Shown piece after piece: positions 1 to 8,787 of a stretch of DNA of 64,000 nucleotides. A program made the translations under genes and the position numbers. Source of the stretch: Strobilurus pachycystidiatus (Eukaryota > Basidiomycota > Agaricomycetes > Agaricales > Physalacriaceae). The stretch is from positions 682,001-746,000 of the forward strand of contig JAHLMK010000010.1 of assembly GCA_019915135.1 (NCBI GenBank). Direction: 5' to 3'. The notes under the pieces were generated by a model, which did no database searches, was not told the origin of the DNA, and saw only the letters and a program-made list of their open reading frames with translations. Within the stretch, counting starts at the first letter, position 1, and each line of letters begins with the position of its first letter.

Positions 1-1477
1 TCGATCACCTTCATCCGAATATCCTTATCCGCGCGTTGGATCCCTTTCAAGATCCCGTACCTTTGCGTGTACCTTGTACTACAGACGATGTGCTATAACC
101 ATTCGCACCCAAGGAGGGTCCAAAGGTCTCCAGGCGGTTCAGTTTGAGCGACCCAAGACCTGCGCACCTCAACCCAAAGACCTGGAAGGTCCCGAAATAG
201 TTCAAGGACGTCACAACCCTTTTGGGGAAACAATCTTCGGAGCTGTCAAGGACTCCGAACCGACGCCTTCCGCTATGCCGATCGATCATGATCCACGATC
301 AAGGACCACCCCGAAAGCAGGGTGTATTACCACTTTAAGAAAGCACTCCCCCGTAGTGTCTGCGCTCGAAAGGACGTTCTTAACGATCTCCATCCAACCT
401 ATTCACAAGAAAGCAGGTGTCCGTAGGACCTTGCAACATAAAGATACCTAAGGATCGAAGTCCTTATCGGACCTTGATCTCCTGGGCACAAGGATTGTAC
501 CATACCGCCAAGGTGGCGTATATGGCTAAAGGACCAAGCGGCCTGTCCGCAGTTGTTTCGACCAGGGATAGCCAATAAGAATCCAGCTCTTGTATGACTC
601 GAAAGTCCGATGTATCCGATCCTAGAATAGATGCTTACTCAGTAGGAACCCACCAGTAGTATAAAAGGGCCCAAAGGACCCATATTTCGGTAGCTTAGAG
701 CCCCTCCAGTAGCCGCTAGTCAGACGCAGCCGTTGTAGTGAATCTATCTCGAGTTTCGACTCATTTCTGCAAAGTACCCAAAGACCCCAAAGACCTTTCC
801 AAGATTTAAAGACATCAGGTGTTGCCAAACTCCTTGAAAGACTCAAAAGAACCTTATTCCGACGTACCAAGTCGAGTACCAACGAATCTACTTGGTGTTA
901 GAACCTTGTATTCGCAAGAAGGCCGGTTTGCAAGTGGTTCTGCCCTGCACTCACGCTCTTTCGTGAAGTACTTTTCCTTTGAGGAATAAGTTGAGTTTGA
1001 ACGAGTGTTGTCAACGTCTGAGACACCTTTCGGAACCTTTGGTCCCGGTGCAAGACACTAGAAGTTTGGTTTAAGTGCAAGAAGGAGTCCTTATCGTTAG
1101 CAGTCCAGTGGCGTAAAACCTGCGGTAGCGGCCTGACGATTCCAAGACAAAGTCCTTGTACACCAGAGCACTTGATAGGTAGAAGCTACATTGCCTCGCG
1201 CTGTTTAAGGTCTTCATACGTCAAGAGGTTCGGCCTACGACTTCAAGGTTTTCTTGTGTCATTTCGATCAGAATCCCTACACCCCCAAAAACAACTCGTA
1301 GTTTAACTACAGCGATTCGGAATACATCTCTATTTCTCCATTACCCAAAAGCACCTTGTTCTCTCGAACCTTTGTGCACCCCATCTCCCTTACAAGGAGT
1401 GTTAGTTGTGATAAGGATTGATAGTGTGGTTAGACGATAGCTTCTTTTTCAGAGGTCTATTCCGAACTTGCACATCA
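1..1477 (+). repeat. 5' LTR of E1 (its first 193 nt lie outside the window)
   Basis: The sequence is nearly identical to 14727-16080 and to the LTRs at 41062, 44341, 57959 and 62096. The LTR ends at 1477 in CATCA, and the complete copies begin TGATACGC, giving the TG..CA termini of LTR elements. Open frames of 60-125 codons recur inside every LTR because the LTR itself is repeated; I do not read them as genes. Confidence 0.95.
660..666 (+). promoter_or_regulatory. LTR TATA box (TATAAAA)
   Basis: A canonical TATAAAA followed by GG lies in the middle of the LTR and is conserved in the other copies, as in 15385-15391 and, inverted, near 16740, 41875 and 45155. This is the expected position for the U3 promoter; the U3/R boundary would lie about 25-30 nt downstream. 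No transcript data are available here. Confidence 0.6.
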
Positions 1478-2054
1478 TATTTTGGAGCCCACCGCGAGGG
1501 GGTGTAAATTTTGATTTCGAAAGAGACTTCTAAGTCGACCTTGAGATTGGAATCTCCATAAACAAAAGACACTGGCTGCAAGGAACTCTGGTCGTTACAC
1601 CAACAGCCAGAACCGCGCAAATCCACAACCACCAAAAGGAGACCCAGTTATTGCCGGATCTTCGAATCCAGCAACCTCTGGTATCACTAGTCGCCTAAGA
1701 AGCAATCGCCCAATCGCCGGCTCACTTTACAACGGTTTACCTAGTGAAGTAGCTCAAGCACAGCGACGCTTTGCAGACCCGACTACTCCCAAGAACCAAA
1801 AGAAGAAACGTACGCAAGTACCCCCTTCAACACCTACTGCCTCTAGGATCAGATCTTCTTCAGATCCTGAATCACCTTCGAGAACTCCAACCAGTACCCG
1901 AAGACATTCGGACTCTAGAACTTCGCCTAGTCCCGCATTTGTGACACCTTTCGGAAGTCCTTTGACTGACCTTGAAGACCCCGAAAGTCCAGAACCTATT
2001 ACCCCCTTCATTGACTTTAACCCGTCTACCCAAAACACGATACCAGTTCCAGTA
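1478..2054 (+). other. Leader region, open in the gag frame without an ATG
   Basis: From the TGA at 1542 to the first in-frame ATG at 2055 the gag frame stays open for about 170 codons. It encodes a basic, Ser/Thr/Pro-rich stretch with KKKR, but has no ATG. It could be a 5' leader, or coding sequence reached by splicing or by a non-AUG start (there is an in-frame GTG at 1941). The same leader lies in E2, E3 and E4. Confidence 0.5.
1483..1500 (+). other. Primer binding site of E1
   Basis: Five nucleotides after the LTR end comes TGGAGCCCACCGCGAGGG, which starts with the TGG that pairs with a tRNA CCA end. The same sequence follows the 5' LTR in E2 (41039-41056), E3 (57936-57953) and E4 (63770-63787). 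The pairing tRNA would need discriminator U and acceptor 3' strand GGTGGGC; I could not name it. Confidence 0.7.
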
Positions 2055-3413
2055 ATGGCAGTACGAGCAATTGTACCTTCCGAGGAACTTAGCGCTGAAG
2101 CTAGAGGCGAGATCCAAGGCAAGAAGATCCCGATACCATTCTCAAGGGATGCCCCAAAGTTCAAGGGACACTCCGGAGACGATGTGAGGGAATTCTTCAC
2201 GATGTGCAACTGGATCTTTGACCAGACAGGAATCACCGAACAAGGTACTAAGTTGGAAGTAGCGGCGCTATACGCCGGCCACGAACAACGCCTAAGGTGG
2301 CACAAAAACCCAGACTACCTGAAAGGTGTCTGGGCGGACTTCCAAGAATCAGTTCTTTCCTCATACTCAAAGGGAAAGAACGATCCTACGTACGTCCCGG
2401 CCGACCTAAAGGATGCCTTGGACCCGTACCTGGCTAGGCCCGTAGCCAACAAGCAGAAATGGGAAAGCTTTCAGCGCGAAGTACTCCATATCATGGGGCA
2501 TCTTATCACGTCGGGAGAACTTACCAATAAGGGTGCTATAGAAGATATCAAGTCCTCTATCACAGAGGGAGTTTGGCATAATGTCCTTGGGGACCTCAGG
2601 CGCGATGCGAAAGCTAATGCAACAGCCGGGACCACCCCCATCTATGACTTCACGTTGTCAGAGGTTGAGGCAGCAATCTCCAACTACTTCTTGACCGATA
2701 AATGGATGAGCAAGAGTGCGAAGGATAGTCCTTATAACAGAGAACTTATTCCCGCCTCTACCACCCGAATCAAGACAGAGGAGTTGGATGAATACCTGAA
2801 TAGGGTAGCTAGCCTTCAGGACATTATCCAGAAAGGAGAAAAGGAACGCGAAGAGGCTCGTAAGGCTGATCAGAAGATGATGGCAGAACTTCTCCATACC
2901 TTACAGCGTGGAGGTCCGCAAGGACTCCGCACCCAAGGTTTTGTACAAGAAGCCTCGCCGATTTATCTACAAACACCTGCTCAAGGTGTCTCAGTCCCGA
3001 CCAACTTACCGAATGGACTCTACAAAGCTCCTCCGGGCGCGTTCCCAGGAAACAAGTTCGTAGTTAACGATGGAAGGTGTTACTTCTGTCGTGAACTAGG
3101 GCATATTGTAGCGAATTGTCCTACAAAGGAAATGTGCGAAAGCAATGGTCATATCTACAAGCCTGGTGGTACAAACATATATCATGTAACGAACGGAACT
3201 ACTAGTCAACCTATTCAAAGGGTTAGTCCCAAGCAGCCTCTCAGCCCTTGGGAACAAGTTCAGAAGTTTCAACAAGAAAATGCACCTAAGGTATCGGCGT
3301 TCCAATCTCAAGAAGATGAGTTCGCACCTGAGGTCGCGATGTATGTTCAAACCCCAACCCAAGAAGAAGAGTTTGCCCCCGACGCCTATCAGGGTTTCGG
3401 CAGGGCTCGATGA
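2055..3413 (+). CDS. gag: Gag capsid/nucleocapsid polyprotein of E1
   Basis: The product would form the virus-like particle and package the element RNA. The ORF runs to the TGA at 3411-3413; I chose the ATG at 2055 because it is the first in-frame AUG (452 aa), although the frame is open back to 1545. The N-terminal half contains the helical FSRDAPKFKGHSGDDV..FF segment typical of Gypsy Gag (retrotransposon gag domain). A Lys/Glu-rich coiled stretch follows around residues 240-280. A single CCHC zinc knuckle, CYFCRELGHIVANC (CX2CX4HX4C), begins near residue 342. The stop overlaps the ATG of the protease frame (ATGA). A GGGTTTC heptamer just before the stop points to -1 frameshifting into pro. 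E2 has an intact copy. Confidence 0.9.
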   Translation: MAVRAIVPSEELSAEARGEIQGKKIPIPFSRDAPKFKGHSGDDVREFFTMCNWIFDQTGITEQGTKLEVAALYAGHEQRLRWHKNPDYLKGVWADFQESVLSSYSKGKNDPTYVPADLKDALDPYLARPVANKQKWESFQREVLHIMGHLITSGELTNKGAIEDIKSSITEGVWHNVLGDLRRDAKANATAGTTPIYDFTLSEVEAAISNYFLTDKWMSKSAKDSPYNRELIPASTTRIKTEELDEYLNRVASLQDIIQKGEKEREEARKADQKMMAELLHTLQRGGPQGLRTQGFVQEASPIYLQTPAQGVSVPTNLPNGLYKAPPGAFPGNKFVVNDGRCYFCRELGHIVANCPTKEMCESNGHIYKPGGTNIYHVTNGTTSQPIQRVSPKQPLSPWEQVQKFQQENAPKVSAFQSQEDEFAPEVAMYVQTPTQEEEFAPDAYQGFGRAR

Positions 3414-3452
3414 AGGAAGGAGTGCAGTTAGCACATACTCCTCCGGAGAGCC
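3392..3452 (+). promoter_or_regulatory. Candidate -1 frameshift site, gag to pro
   Basis: GGGTTTC at 3392-3398 sits in the gag frame as G GGT TTC, matching the X XXY YYZ slippery pattern. Slipping by -1 enters the protease frame directly. Five nt downstream GGCTC (3404-3408) can pair with GAGCC (3448-3452), enclosing an AGGAGT/ACTCCT stem (3418-3423 with 3437-3442). E2 (39142-39148) and E3 conserve the heptamer. Function is inferred. Confidence 0.65.
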
Positions 3453-4582
3453 AGTTCACTGTAGAAACTCGTCAGACTCGTCAGAGCGCAAAAGCACCTA
3501 GTGCACCTGTGGATTCAACTCCACAAAACAAGGTAACCTCATGGCCTAAGGACCGGGTGTCCGTGGTCATTCCAAAAGCAGCGCCGCCTAAGGTATCATT
3601 CTCCAAGCCGGAAGTCACTCAAGAAGTAGAACCTGTTGACCAGGACCTTCTTGACGAAGTCCTGGCGATGGAAGAACCCGACCCGGTGCCGCAACCAAAA
3701 GCAGATTCAACTCTGCCAGAAAAGAACCAACCAAAGGTTCAACCTAAGGAACCTAAGGTCAAGAGTTTCCAACGTCGTAGCCTGGCAGAAGAACTCTTGC
3801 ACAAGAATCCCAGTTGGCGTGAAGCCTGGAAGTTCTTGTTACCCGAAGCCCTACTAGCTACCAACCCCCCTTGGCAGCAGAGCATTTCGGACTTCATCAG
3901 GAAACGCAACACGCCTGTGGCTGTATTCAAGACGGAAGTAGTGGCCGATACGGTCCAAGATCACTTCCAACCCGAGCTGTATTCAGTCAACTTTCATGAG
4001 CAAGGTGATTTACCTATTGGTGGAATTATAGTCCACGATGCGGTAGAACAGTTTGTAAACCTTTCCGGAGGTCACTATACTGGTCCCTTTCAAATGATAA
4101 GTGGCAATATGGCGCCGGAAAATGCAGATCTACGAACCTTTTGGCCCTTGATCAACAAGAATGGTAAAAAGGAGAGTTTAGTGGATGGTGGGTCGCAGAT
4201 CGCCTCCATTTCGCTCAAGGCAGCATTGGAACTAGGAATAGCCTATGATCCCACTTTCACCATTACTATGGAAAGTGCGGACAAGGGACGAACCAGTACC
4301 TTGGGATTGGCTCGTAACATACCTTTTGACTTTGAAGGTATTGTCTATTACCTTCAGCTGCATGTGTTGCAGGACCCCGCCTATGAGGTCCTACTGGGAC
4401 GACCTTTCGAGATCGTTTCAAACCTGGTCATCACCAACCTTCCCAACGGGAACGCAATCGGAACCCTTACGGATAACACCAATGGGAAGAAGTTATCGCT
4501 ACCTTCTTACCGTCGAGGACAGATCCCAAGACATATGATTCCATGGGGACAAACGGGTTTTCACGGGAACCTAAGGACGTAG
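3410..4582 (+). CDS. pro: Protease-domain ORF of E1 (retropepsin-like)
   Basis: The ORF lies -1 relative to gag and +1 relative to pol. The first 170 residues are Pro/Lys/Glu-rich and have no fold I recognise. The C-terminal half looks like a retropepsin: LVDGGSQIASIS near residue 257-268 would hold the catalytic Asp, and VLLGRPF near residue 350 matches the conserved Gly-Arg-Pro segment near the end of Gypsy proteases. The catalytic triplet reads D-G-G instead of D-T/S-G, which is unusual and identical in E2 and E3, so it is a family trait and not damage. The product probably arises by frameshift from gag, although an ATG exists at 3410. The last 40 nt overlap pol and carry a second slippery site. 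Confidence 0.8.
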   Translation: MKEGVQLAHTPPESQFTVETRQTRQSAKAPSAPVDSTPQNKVTSWPKDRVSVVIPKAAPPKVSFSKPEVTQEVEPVDQDLLDEVLAMEEPDPVPQPKADSTLPEKNQPKVQPKEPKVKSFQRRSLAEELLHKNPSWREAWKFLLPEALLATNPPWQQSISDFIRKRNTPVAVFKTEVVADTVQDHFQPELYSVNFHEQGDLPIGGIIVHDAVEQFVNLSGGHYTGPFQMISGNMAPENADLRTFWPLINKNGKKESLVDGGSQIASISLKAALELGIAYDPTFTITMESADKGRTSTLGLARNIPFDFEGIVYYLQLHVLQDPAYEVLLGRPFEIVSNLVITNLPNGNAIGTLTDNTNGKKLSLPSYRRGQIPRHMIPWGQTGFHGNLRT

Positions 4583-7500
4583 GAAATTCCTATGAAGAAG
4601 CCGTGTTGATCCTTGAAAGGTCACCAGAAGGAAACATCGAAGTAAAGCAAAGTTGGATACCTGGTGATAACAGGGAGACCTTCGGGGAAGGGGACTTAAC
4701 GTCCTTATACATGAAGAAGTCACCCAATAGGGTTCATCAGGCAGCCAAACGGCTAAGGAAACAACACGCCTTTATGCATGCATCGATGCATCAAGCATCG
4801 ACACATATGACTGTCCCAGAACATATGGTGACACCTACGGGACTATTAAAGGTCCCAACCAAGACTCAAGGCTTTCGCAAGGTATTCAATATCAACCAGA
4901 TTGCGGAAGACCAAGAAGAACTTAAGTCCTACGCTACTGCAACTTTGAACCTCTTTTATGGGGTACCAAAGGAGCTAGAACAAGTCTTTACGGGCTTGTC
5001 GGTAACCTTACCAAAGGATTACATGGCGGAGGCCCAACAGGAGTTCCTAAGGTTGGAAAGTCAGATCCCTAAGAGGGGTGTATTCGTAGGAAAGAAGTAC
5101 AAACCAGTGGCCTTGAAAACCAAAGCTCACCTTGGAACCTTACCTGAAGAATTCAGGATCAAGCGCCACATTCATGGAGACCCACTAGCTGGGATGCCTG
5201 AATTAGTACCTGATCCACCACCTTTCGTACCCACAGGTAGGTATACTGCCGAAAGGAGGGAACAGATACAAGCCGACCACGTCGGGGACTTCCTGACGGA
5301 TGCAGAAAGACGGATTATAGACTCCATCTTCTGTAACCAGAACAAAGGCTTTGCCTGGGAAGAATCTGAGAAAGGACACTTCAAACCAGAGTTCTTTCCA
5401 CCAGTGGATATCCCGGTAATACCGCACACACCTTGGGTGTTAAGGAATATACCAATTCCACCAGGAATCTATGACGAAGTCTGTAAGATTATCAAACACA
5501 AACTAGACTCGGGCGTGTATGAGCCTTCGAACTCCTCATACCGCTCCAGGTGGTTCTGTGTTGTGAAGAAGGATGGAAAGAAACTTCGCCTAGTGCACAG
5601 TCTGGAACCACTCAATGCGGTGACCATTGCGCACTCAGGGTTACCTCCAGCCACGGAGGAACTAGCGGAGTCCTTTGCAGGACGAAGTTGTGGAGGGACC
5701 TTGGACCTGTTCGTTGGATATGACGAACGGCTCCTTGCCACCGCGTCTCGCGATATGACCACCTTCTCAACACCTTACGGAGCGTTAAGGTTAAAGACCT
5801 TGCCAATGGGCTGGACTAATTCAGTACCTATCTTTCATGACGATGTTACAACGATTCTCAAGGATGAAATACCAGCCTTCACCAGACCTTATATCGACAA
5901 TGTGCCCGTCCGCGGGCCCGCCACGCGATATGAACAAGCTGATGGTACCTACGAAACGCTTCCAGGTCATCCTGAAGTAAGGCGTTTCGTTTGGGAACAC
6001 CTTGTGAACATGAACAGAATCATACAACGAATGAAACATGCCGGAGGGACCTTTTCTGGTCACAAGGCTATCATTTGTGCAGAAGAAATTGTGGTAGTGG
6101 GACATGTCTGTACCTACGAAGGTAGAAAGCCAGCTGAAGATCGCGTTAAGGTGATCTCGGATTGGCCCCCTTGTAAAGCGCTCACGGAAGTCCGTTCGTT
6201 CTTAGGAACAGCTGGAATCTTCAGAGCCTTTGTAAAGGACTACTCTAAGAAGGCGTTACCTTTGACCAGGTTAACCAAAGACATTACCAAGTTCAGATGG
6301 ACAGACGAGGAGCAAGAAAGTATGGATACCTTAAAGGAAGCCATACAAACTTGTCCGATGCTGAAACCACTGAATTATGAATGGTCCACGCCAATCACGC
6401 TGTCGGTAGACACCTCTTACCAGGCAGTAGGTTTCTATCTGTCCCAGGTAGATCCCAAGGACCCCAAGAAACGATACTTTGCCAAGTTTATGTCTCTGAC
6501 ATTGAACGAAAGAGAGGCAAGGTACTCGCAAGCCAAGCGAGAACTATTCGGGCTCTTCAGAGCTCTGTCCGCGTGCAAGTACTACCTTCTAGGTTGTAGA
6601 AAGCTAGAAATTGAAGTAGATGCAAAATACATCAAGGGCATGTTATCCAACGTAGACTCCTTAGCGAACGCAAACCTGCAAAGGTGGGCTGAGGAGATCT
6701 TGATGTATCACTTCACGCTTGTACACGTACCAGGAAAGGTTCATGGCCCGGATGGTTTAAGTCGCCGTCCAGCCTCAGAGCATGATGTAGTAGTACCCAG
6801 ACCTCACATAAACATAGAGGATGACGAGGTCAATACCTTTGAGTACCAGGAGCCTAAAGGTCTGCCTATAGAGGAGCAGCCGTTAGACTTTGACACTTTC
6901 AGGAATGACATCGACAGTAGGGGAGGCTATGTCCAGGAAATAGTACGGAGTCCTTTACCAGACCATATAAAGGTTTCTAAAGCGGTAAGGACTTCGGGAC
7001 TAGTCAATGTTAAGGATATCGAAGGTTGGATGCATATCACGGAGTTCCCGGAGCTCAATAAGAGCAAAAGGGAGCGTTTGTGGGAGACCTATTTGCCCAA
7101 ACTTCAACCTTACTTACAATCGGAAGATGTACTTGAGGACGAAGACTTGGAGAAATGGAGCAAAGACTTCTTTGTCCAGCATGAAAGGTTATACCGAAAC
7201 CATTCGGACTCCCACCCCCGTCGAGTGCTACTTCCAAATGAACGAATCCCGGTTTGTAAAGCTCTACACGACCGGGCAGGACATAAAGGACAATATTCCG
7301 TGTTACAACTCATCATGAAGCGATTCTGGTGGCCAGGTATGGAGGTCGACATACGATGGTATGTAAGGACTTGCGTACTATGCCAGAAACGCCAGAAACG
7401 TAACATAAAGGTTGCACCAACAATTACTTCGACTCCAGGTATCTACGAAAGGGCTTATATAGACACCTTCCGGATGCCTAAGGCAGGAGAGGAATCTATT

Positions 7501-8448
7501 CGAAAGAAACGACCTTCAAAATGGGCCGGCTTCAATGCTGTGACCGTCGCAAGGTGTGGATTAACAAGTTGGCCAGAGGCAAGGGCTCTCAAGGAAGAGA
7601 CCGCCGAGTCGCTGGGAGAATGGATCTTCGAGGACATTCTATGCAGGTGGGGTTGTATCAAGGAAATTGTAACCGACAATGGGCCAGCAATCAAGAAGGC
7701 TTTAGTACATATTGAACAGAAATATGGTATTACAGGTATCTTGATCACGGCGTACAATAAGCAAGCCAACGGAAAGGTTGAACGAGGACACTGGGATATC
7801 CGTCAATCTCTCTTCAAGGTATGCAGGGGTAAACCCGAGCAATGGCCAGAGTTCCTACATGAGGTCCTTTGGGCAGAGCGCATTACCATAAAGAGGAGTC
7901 TAGGTACTTCAGCGTTCCAGGCAGTAACCGGTTGTGAACCAATCATGCCAATGGACCTGGAGGAATTGACTTGGCTGGTCGAAGCACCAGGCCGACTGGT
8001 CTCCCATTCGGACCTTATTGCCTTCCGAGCTAGGCAGCTCATCAAGCACAAAGAAGATACTGTCAAGCTAAGGTCAAAGGTCCTTCTAAATAAACAGAAG
8101 GCCGCGGCGAAGTTCCTAGAGGATTTCCAGAACAGTATCCCTCGCTACAAATTCAAAACTGGTGAACTAGTACTAGTAAGAAACACTAGGATCGAATCAG
8201 AAATGAATGCGAAGTTCAAGGAAAGGTTTATGGGACCTTACGCGGTAGTAACAAGGACCTCGGCAGGAAACTATGTGGTCTGCGAGTTGGACGGGACGAT
8301 CTACAAAGACAAGATAGCTCAGTTCCGTGTAATACCTTTTGTATCGCGACGAGATCCTATAGACCTTGGGAAACAGTTTTTTGATCGGCTACACTTCATA
8401 AGTAAACCGATCACGAAGACCTTAGATGTCCTTGCTAGAACTACGTGA
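4543..8448 (+). CDS. pol: Pol of E1: reverse transcriptase, RNase H, integrase; RT site altered to YIDN
   Basis: The 1,301-codon frame is unbroken. In order it shows an RT domain with motif A LDLFVGYDE and the polymerase box at residues 450-453. RNase H follows, with SVDTSYQA, the KRELFGLF helix and VPGKVHGPDGLSR. Integrase comes next, with an HX3H..CX2C zinc module (HDRAGH, CVLC), then catalytic D974, D1045 and E1080 (34 residues between the last two), and a C-terminal GPY/F module (FMGPYAVV). There is no chromodomain. The polymerase box is YIDN; E2 and E3 read YIDD. One G-to-A change at 5899 therefore removes an Asp that family knowledge says is needed for catalysis, so this copy is probably dead. 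Its RNase H and integrase look sound. Confidence 0.92.
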   Translation: MGTNGFSREPKDVGNSYEEAVLILERSPEGNIEVKQSWIPGDNRETFGEGDLTSLYMKKSPNRVHQAAKRLRKQHAFMHASMHQASTHMTVPEHMVTPTGLLKVPTKTQGFRKVFNINQIAEDQEELKSYATATLNLFYGVPKELEQVFTGLSVTLPKDYMAEAQQEFLRLESQIPKRGVFVGKKYKPVALKTKAHLGTLPEEFRIKRHIHGDPLAGMPELVPDPPPFVPTGRYTAERREQIQADHVGDFLTDAERRIIDSIFCNQNKGFAWEESEKGHFKPEFFPPVDIPVIPHTPWVLRNIPIPPGIYDEVCKIIKHKLDSGVYEPSNSSYRSRWFCVVKKDGKKLRLVHSLEPLNAVTIAHSGLPPATEELAESFAGRSCGGTLDLFVGYDERLLATASRDMTTFSTPYGALRLKTLPMGWTNSVPIFHDDVTTILKDEIPAFTRPYIDNVPVRGPATRYEQADGTYETLPGHPEVRRFVWEHLVNMNRIIQRMKHAGGTFSGHKAIICAEEIVVVGHVCTYEGRKPAEDRVKVISDWPPCKALTEVRSFLGTAGIFRAFVKDYSKKALPLTRLTKDITKFRWTDEEQESMDTLKEAIQTCPMLKPLNYEWSTPITLSVDTSYQAVGFYLSQVDPKDPKKRYFAKFMSLTLNEREARYSQAKRELFGLFRALSACKYYLLGCRKLEIEVDAKYIKGMLSNVDSLANANLQRWAEEILMYHFTLVHVPGKVHGPDGLSRRPASEHDVVVPRPHINIEDDEVNTFEYQEPKGLPIEEQPLDFDTFRNDIDSRGGYVQEIVRSPLPDHIKVSKAVRTSGLVNVKDIEGWMHITEFPELNKSKRERLWETYLPKLQPYLQSEDVLEDEDLEKWSKDFFVQHERLYRNHSDSHPRRVLLPNERIPVCKALHDRAGHKGQYSVLQLIMKRFWWPGMEVDIRWYVRTCVLCQKRQKRNIKVAPTITSTPGIYERAYIDTFRMPKAGEESIRKKRPSKWAGFNAVTVARCGLTSWPEARALKEETAESLGEWIFEDILCRWGCIKEIVTDNGPAIKKALVHIEQKYGITGILITAYNKQANGKVERGHWDIRQSLFKVCRGKPEQWPEFLHEVLWAERITIKRSLGTSAFQAVTGCEPIMPMDLEELTWLVEAPGRLVSHSDLIAFRARQLIKHKEDTVKLRSKVLLNKQKAAAKFLEDFQNSIPRYKFKTGELVLVRNTRIESEMNAKFKERFMGPYAVVTRTSAGNYVVCELDGTIYKDKIAQFRVIPFVSRRDPIDLGKQFFDRLHFISKPITKTLDVLARTT
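4555..4561 (+). promoter_or_regulatory. Candidate -1 frameshift site, pro to pol
   Basis: GGGTTTT is in phase with the pro frame (ACG GGT TTT), again X XXY YYZ, and a -1 slip continues in the pol frame. The heptamer is kept in E2 (37979-37985) and E3 (54882-54888). The pol-frame ATG at 4543 is lost in E2 (AGG instead of ATG), which favours frameshifting over a separate start. Confidence 0.65.
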
Positions 8449-8787
8449 CCTTGAGTACCCAGAAATGAACCAAAGGTTCTAAGAAAGCCAAGGTACCATA
8501 CCAGATGACGGGGACGTCATCAGAAAAGTAAAGAGAGAATAGAGGGACATCGGTCCATTTATTCAAAGACTATAAAAATTTTATTTAAGACTTATTCCGT
8601 GCCTAGCTGGCTACAAAGGTAGCTAAGGTAGCATTGAACTAAGGACAGAATAAGGAAGCAAGACAAGGCACGAGGCATCAGGGAAGTGGCGGGGTGCGAA
8701 TAAAGAAAAGCTTAAAAATGATAAGCCCGTAGGCGATGTGGTAAGCGCAGAAAAGGAAGCACCACTCACCGAACAACCACCACGACC
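8449..8787 (+). promoter_or_regulatory. Spacer between pol and gene X with a possible gene X promoter
   Basis: No coding sequence is supported here. A TATAAAA at 8571-8577 lies 211 nt upstream of the gene X start and could be its TATA box, though the distance is long. A/T-rich DNA follows. The same spacer is found in E2 (33750-34091, inverted) with small changes. It is deleted in E3. Confidence 0.4.

Noticed and set aside
74..451. A 125-codon frame recurring at each LTR, with others of 60-84 codons
   Set aside because: It recurs only because the LTR recurs. It has no motif, is broken in the E2 5' LTR by a deletion, and overlaps an antisense frame of similar length.
1941..2054. Gag start at the GTG at 1941
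   Set aside because: GTG is not a usual start in fungi and the frame is open further upstream. The first in-frame ATG is 2055; the true start remains open.
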